Below are positions 42,101 to 44,896 of a stretch of 44,896 bases of DNA, piece by piece; positions within the stretch are counted from its first letter, which is position 1; each line of letters opens with the position of its first letter. Under the pieces are notes generated by a model that saw only the letters and a list, made by a program, of their open reading frames with translations, had not been told where the DNA came from and searched no databases. A program made the position numbers and the translations under genes. The DNA lies in contig CALDIF010000072.1 in assembly GCA_937901905.1 (NCBI GenBank), positions 1 to 44,896 on the forward strand, read 5' to 3'. Origin of the DNA: an uncultured Porphyromonadaceae bacterium (GTDB taxonomy: Bacteria > Bacteroidota > Bacteroidia > Bacteroidales > Muribaculaceae).

Positions 42101-44879
42101 TTCGTCACCCGTTGTAACGGGCTTCGCCTCGCTCGCCACCGTTAACGTGAGTGACAACCCGAAATTCACAACAGCAAACTTCTCGGGCAACGCGTTGACC
42201 TCAATAGACATCAGCGGTTGTACCAAGTTGGCAACGCTCAACTTGAGCGATAACAACTTCGGCAACATCGACTTCCTCAATGTCGATAATTGCGCCGTGA
42301 CCGACCTTGACATCAGTCGTAACAACATCTCGTCGCTCACCGGCATCAGCAACGCGTCGCTCGTCACGCTACGCATCAATGGCAGCCACTTGACGAGCCT
42401 TGACGGTCTGAACAACTTCTCTTCATTAAAGAAACTCTATGCCGAGAGTAATGACTTTAGCGGTGCTTTACAACTGCGCAACAGCAGTCTCGACGGCATT
42501 GACCTCAACGAGAATACCGGCATCACCACGCTCGACTTGAGTCGTGATAACGCGACGCTCGGAGTCGCGTCGGCTTCACGCACGGCCGGTCTCAAAACCG
42601 TGTTACTACACGGCTGTACCGGTCTGACCAAACTTGACGTTAGTGGCAACCGCCTCGTGCGAACAAGTATAGGTTACGGTGAAACCAACATGAGCGACAA
42701 CGACGGCGACCTGTACATCGCCGACCTGTCAAGCCTTGAGGAACTCAACATCAGTGACAACTTGTTTGAAAAGATAGGGCACTCAACAAGCGCGTCTTAC
42801 GCTGTAACCAACACCACCTACGGTACGCTCGCCGGTTTGACAGGGCTAAAGAAACTCGTTGCCAACTACAACCGCTTCCCCGCCTTCCAAAATGGTGTCA
42901 CCATTAACGGTCAAACCGGCTACACCTACTATGACTCGACAACGGGTAATAATAAAACCATCACCACATCGGGTCACGCTGCCCAGCCAACGGCAAACAA
43001 CATCAGTGCATTGACCGCCCTTGAATATCTCGAGTTAACCCATAATCAAGTAATAATGGACAGCGTGAGCCTCACTAACAACAAGGCTCTCACCCACCTC
43101 GACTTGAGTTATAACGGCTATGGAACCAAGGCTCGTGAAACCCGCGACAAAAGCACTACCGACATTGATAATCCGCAGTTGATTTATTCACAAGGTCTTT
43201 ATCACCTTGACCTCAATCAACAAACCAATCTCGTTTATCTTGACATCAGCGAGACGGCTATTCACGAGACTGCCATTGACGAAATTTCGGTCACGACGGC
43301 ATACGCTGATGGTGGCGGCTACGTGTGGATTAAGAATTGCCCGGCACTTGAAACGTTCAAGACCAACGGCAACGGAATGAACTCACTCGGACTGAAAGAA
43401 AATCCCAATCTCAAGCATGTTGAGGCACGACAGATGAACGGCATCAGCAAGGTGATGTCCGGTGACATAAACTTCTATGCCAACAGTGCCGGCGAAACCA
43501 ACTCAATAGAATACTTCGATGTGTCGGACAGTTACTTCAACGGTGTCGGTGTAGCACCCGACTGTATCCAATCGGCTATCAAAACATTGATATTAGATGG
43601 AAATCCGTTGGCAGGCTACGTTGCCAAGGTCACTGCCGAAGGCACCGAGACATATAACGCACCCGGCATCAACCTGCGCAACGGTGATGTCCTCACCGAC
43701 TGTCGCACACCGGACCTCGAGACCTTGAGTGCCGTGGGCTGCACCAACCTCACCGAGGTGAACGTGAACTTCTGCCGCAACCTCACCACCTGCCTACTGA
43801 CCGGTAACGAAAATATCAAGACGCTCAAGATGATGAACTGCATAGGACTGACCGAGGTGCCAACGCTTGACAAGCCCGAAATTCTCGAAACGCTTATGTG
43901 CGGTTACAACACCAACTTGAGCAATCTCGATGTGAGCGACTACGTTGCGCTGCAAACGCTCAACTGCCAGAACAACAACATCAACACGCTCGACCTCAAT
44001 GCCAATTCCGCTCTCGCGAGACTATACGCCAGCAACAACTGCATCGAAGAACTCACAATACCCGGCGAAAACATCATGGACGTTGTGGTCGACCACAACG
44101 GTATGTTCTCACTCGACCTCGGCACCGCACCCTACTTGACCAATCTCGACTTCAGCAACAATCACATCTGTGCCATCGACTTGAGCGGTGCCGGCAACAT
44201 GTTGACACCCTCGACTGTATTTGCCGAGAATAACAGCCGCACCCTGCGTGCAAGCCTCGTACAATTCGTACAAACTCCGGGTGCGGAACCGGTTAACCTG
44301 TATTACTTCCAAATGGACGACGAGACAACAGCAAGTGAGTATAATGCGACCTCTATACTGATGCTCAACTGTGTTGAGAGCAGTAGCCATTATATGAATA
44401 ATGACGGGTTCGAACTCGGCAAGGCGAGCAACTGGACCGGCGCGACCGCCATTGCCGGCACGAGACAAAACGGCAGTGGAGCACCACGTCGTGTAGCATC
44501 AACCGCCGACATCGGCTTGGCTGCCGGTAAGCCCGGTTCTATCTACGGCAACATTCTCGCCCTTGAAGACGAGTCAACGCCGCTCACCTACGACTACGCC
44601 ACCGGCAACAGTGCTGTCCCGACGGTGAACCTCGGTATGCAATGGACTTCGGAGGGAGCAATCACAACTGCCGTGAACGACCTCAGTGCCGATAAACTCA
44701 CTGTTACCGGCGGAGAGGGTTGTATCAGGGTTGTCACGCCCACAGCAATGCAAATCGCTGTGTACGATGTGAGCGGACGTCTCACGACGGTTGCCGACCT
44801 CGATGTGGGAGAGAATATTATCGATGCTGTGCCGGCAGGCTTGTATATTGCTGCCGGTAATAAAATCGTTGTAAGATAA
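39183..44879 (+). CDS. Giant leucine-rich-repeat surface protein with starch-binding-like modules
   Basis: The ATG at 39183 gives a good signal peptide (MNCKSFIKPAVLLAAAVFCT); the frame is open from an ATG at 39150. The 1,898-residue product has three parts. The first 200 residues hold two CBM26-like units (YLYVWDTNDSHPNGAFPGTQ and VHAYAYNGNSTIGDDWPGQQ), which bind alpha-glucans in other proteins. About 1,550 residues of internalin-like leucine-rich repeats follow (recurring LTSLDISGN or LNLSDN). The end, QIAVYDVSGRLTTV, then VPAGLYIAAGNKIVVR, is a type 9 sorting-like domain. It should be exposed on the cell surface, binding glycans or host proteins. The gene is complete, ending 17 bases from the window edge. 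Confidence 0.9.
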   Translation: MNCKSFIKPAVLLAAAVFCTATAVADVTINVKATTAPYLYVWDTNDSHPNGAFPGTQLTETKVHNGVTYWTKTFTGYNELNAIFSTGSSSAQSGDYTGLTGEVYFEYDGSRLAWGVMPNGVIYDSSNDFIYYVDIFGWEHVHAYAYNGNSTIGDDWPGQQMTCVGQDEAGYSVYRATWSGTPSNVIITKDGEGEGHENRREVAYSRGAYLAHLKDGANNTYSTVTLKTIGSDRLAITASNFSDTNFRSALGEALGITLDSNNENSSRAFTATEIEVLDVTDKGITSLSGISHFTNLRELYAGENSIGAIDFTGNYTLEVLDIHGNTGINGFATSARNERIYLPTNSNGSTLRYLDMSNCGITYMAGLSSTGHTLITTLKLNDNPGLGWTGAVGNQTQLKYLDAHNSGLDNTSTNKPQFTAANTVSIEYMDLSDNSITDLSSLSGGLTSLKTFKVSGNTGLKYVAALQGASNLEHLEYANIGLTRLTDDISASCCPKLRYLDISNNKGTETTFNVNAFTALDTLKVTGCTKITELNITNNPRLLPTALEISGNTALTTLNLSGNTLITEVPALPSNNITTLTMSGSNLTSIANADATHFPKLTTLDVSNNALSGAIAYTNASVTSLDISENPGIISLTLTGMKFNSDALNVGNNTGMTSLSVTGTGASGELQYIKTLSSCTSLTSLTIDDIDFYPGTQNVEAPLSALTNLQTLNLRNDRLSSPTLTGLSVSTLDVSGNSTMKTLTANGNANLTNVNLTDCPKLTRVVLDNTAMATLPVLPTTNTSGSTLGLVMRSCAFPSTTKLSFNRDYNVKLDLSENTQIVNLDLSDNPYLRVLMLKNLTALKTLNLANDTNLRQVGNNYADYTTTGNNWEADGNGVLYFKESTALEELNAANCYWLAEGLALKTNYPSLRKIDASNNSRITSVYNLNYAPALEELDLHDSPALVLATQLSTLTPTNNPLLATLDISNCDLSSSPVVTGFASLATVNVSDNPKFTTANFSGNALTSIDISGCTKLATLNLSDNNFGNIDFLNVDNCAVTDLDISRNNISSLTGISNASLVTLRINGSHLTSLDGLNNFSSLKKLYAESNDFSGALQLRNSSLDGIDLNENTGITTLDLSRDNATLGVASASRTAGLKTVLLHGCTGLTKLDVSGNRLVRTSIGYGETNMSDNDGDLYIADLSSLEELNISDNLFEKIGHSTSASYAVTNTTYGTLAGLTGLKKLVANYNRFPAFQNGVTINGQTGYTYYDSTTGNNKTITTSGHAAQPTANNISALTALEYLELTHNQVIMDSVSLTNNKALTHLDLSYNGYGTKARETRDKSTTDIDNPQLIYSQGLYHLDLNQQTNLVYLDISETAIHETAIDEISVTTAYADGGGYVWIKNCPALETFKTNGNGMNSLGLKENPNLKHVEARQMNGISKVMSGDINFYANSAGETNSIEYFDVSDSYFNGVGVAPDCIQSAIKTLILDGNPLAGYVAKVTAEGTETYNAPGINLRNGDVLTDCRTPDLETLSAVGCTNLTEVNVNFCRNLTTCLLTGNENIKTLKMMNCIGLTEVPTLDKPEILETLMCGYNTNLSNLDVSDYVALQTLNCQNNNINTLDLNANSALARLYASNNCIEELTIPGENIMDVVVDHNGMFSLDLGTAPYLTNLDFSNNHICAIDLSGAGNMLTPSTVFAENNSRTLRASLVQFVQTPGAEPVNLYYFQMDDETTASEYNATSILMLNCVESSSHYMNNDGFELGKASNWTGATAIAGTRQNGSGAPRRVASTADIGLAAGKPGSIYGNILALEDESTPLTYDYATGNSAVPTVNLGMQWTSEGAITTAVNDLSADKLTVTGGEGCIRVVTPTAMQIAVYDVSGRLTTVADLDVGENIIDAVPAGLYIAAGNKIVVR

Positions 44880-44896
44880 TCACCTTTATTTATATC

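Overview
The window looks like chromosomal DNA from a Bacteroidales bacterium, most probably of the Muribaculaceae or a close relative. Reasons: many genes are preceded by the Bacteroidetes sigma-factor promoter (TAnnTTTG at -7, sometimes with TTG about 19-20 bases upstream); Shine-Dalgarno sites are mostly weak; secreted proteins and lipoproteins abound; two surface proteins end in C-terminal sorting-like tails; and families typical of the group occur (DUF3667, porin O/P, TlpA with DUF4369, GH2 with DUF4982, CBM26-like modules). The taxonomic placement is inferred from sequence character, not from a database search.

Layout. 1-7.9 kb is an accessory, repeat-rich stretch: the start of a probable AAA ATPase gene behind four 23-bp tandem repeats, a small outer-membrane/phosphoesterase operon, a 190-bp MITE-like element with perfect 37-bp inverted ends, a DUF3667 membrane protein, a decayed SUMF1-type gene, REP-like hairpins, a secreted repeat protein, and a probable GNAT toxin-antitoxin pair. 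8-9.1 kb holds an unusual alpha/beta-hydrolase/tyrosine-phosphatase fusion. 9.4-13.3 kb is a tightly coupled three-gene operon of unrecognised exported proteins, one with a PDZ domain. Behind it lies a free-standing structured RNA gene (about 13338-13567) with its own promoter and terminator, a good candidate for 6S RNA (Bacteroidales-1 type).

13.8-22.8 kb is a core-like block on the minus strand: MscS channel, DUF2284 protein, ClpS, ClpA, Aat, a LolA-like protein, a glycine-zipper lipoprotein and an unknown. clpS, clpA and aat together form an N-degron degradation pathway, and this ClpA carries a long polyaspartate linker. A VWA protein follows. 24-31.5 kb is on the plus strand: HAD phosphatase plus esterase, then DagK-like kinase, TlpA-like lipoprotein, porin and a GH2 beta-galactosidase, closed by a strong terminator.

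31.6-38.7 kb is a cassette of porin, imelysin lipoprotein, di-heme oxidoreductase, fused CcsBA cytochrome-c assembly protein and a LuxR-type regulator with a degenerate receiver. The gene content suggests iron or heme handling at the envelope, with the heme-attachment machinery supplied in the same operon. Just after it lies a broken GH2 remnant. It combines 59 bp nearly identical to the intact GH2 gene on the cassette's other side with a diverged GH2 3' end, joined at a 10-bp direct repeat. This suggests the cassette sits between rearranged GH2 copies. The window ends with a giant (about 1,900 residue) leucine-rich-repeat surface protein that has starch-binding-like modules and a sorting tail.
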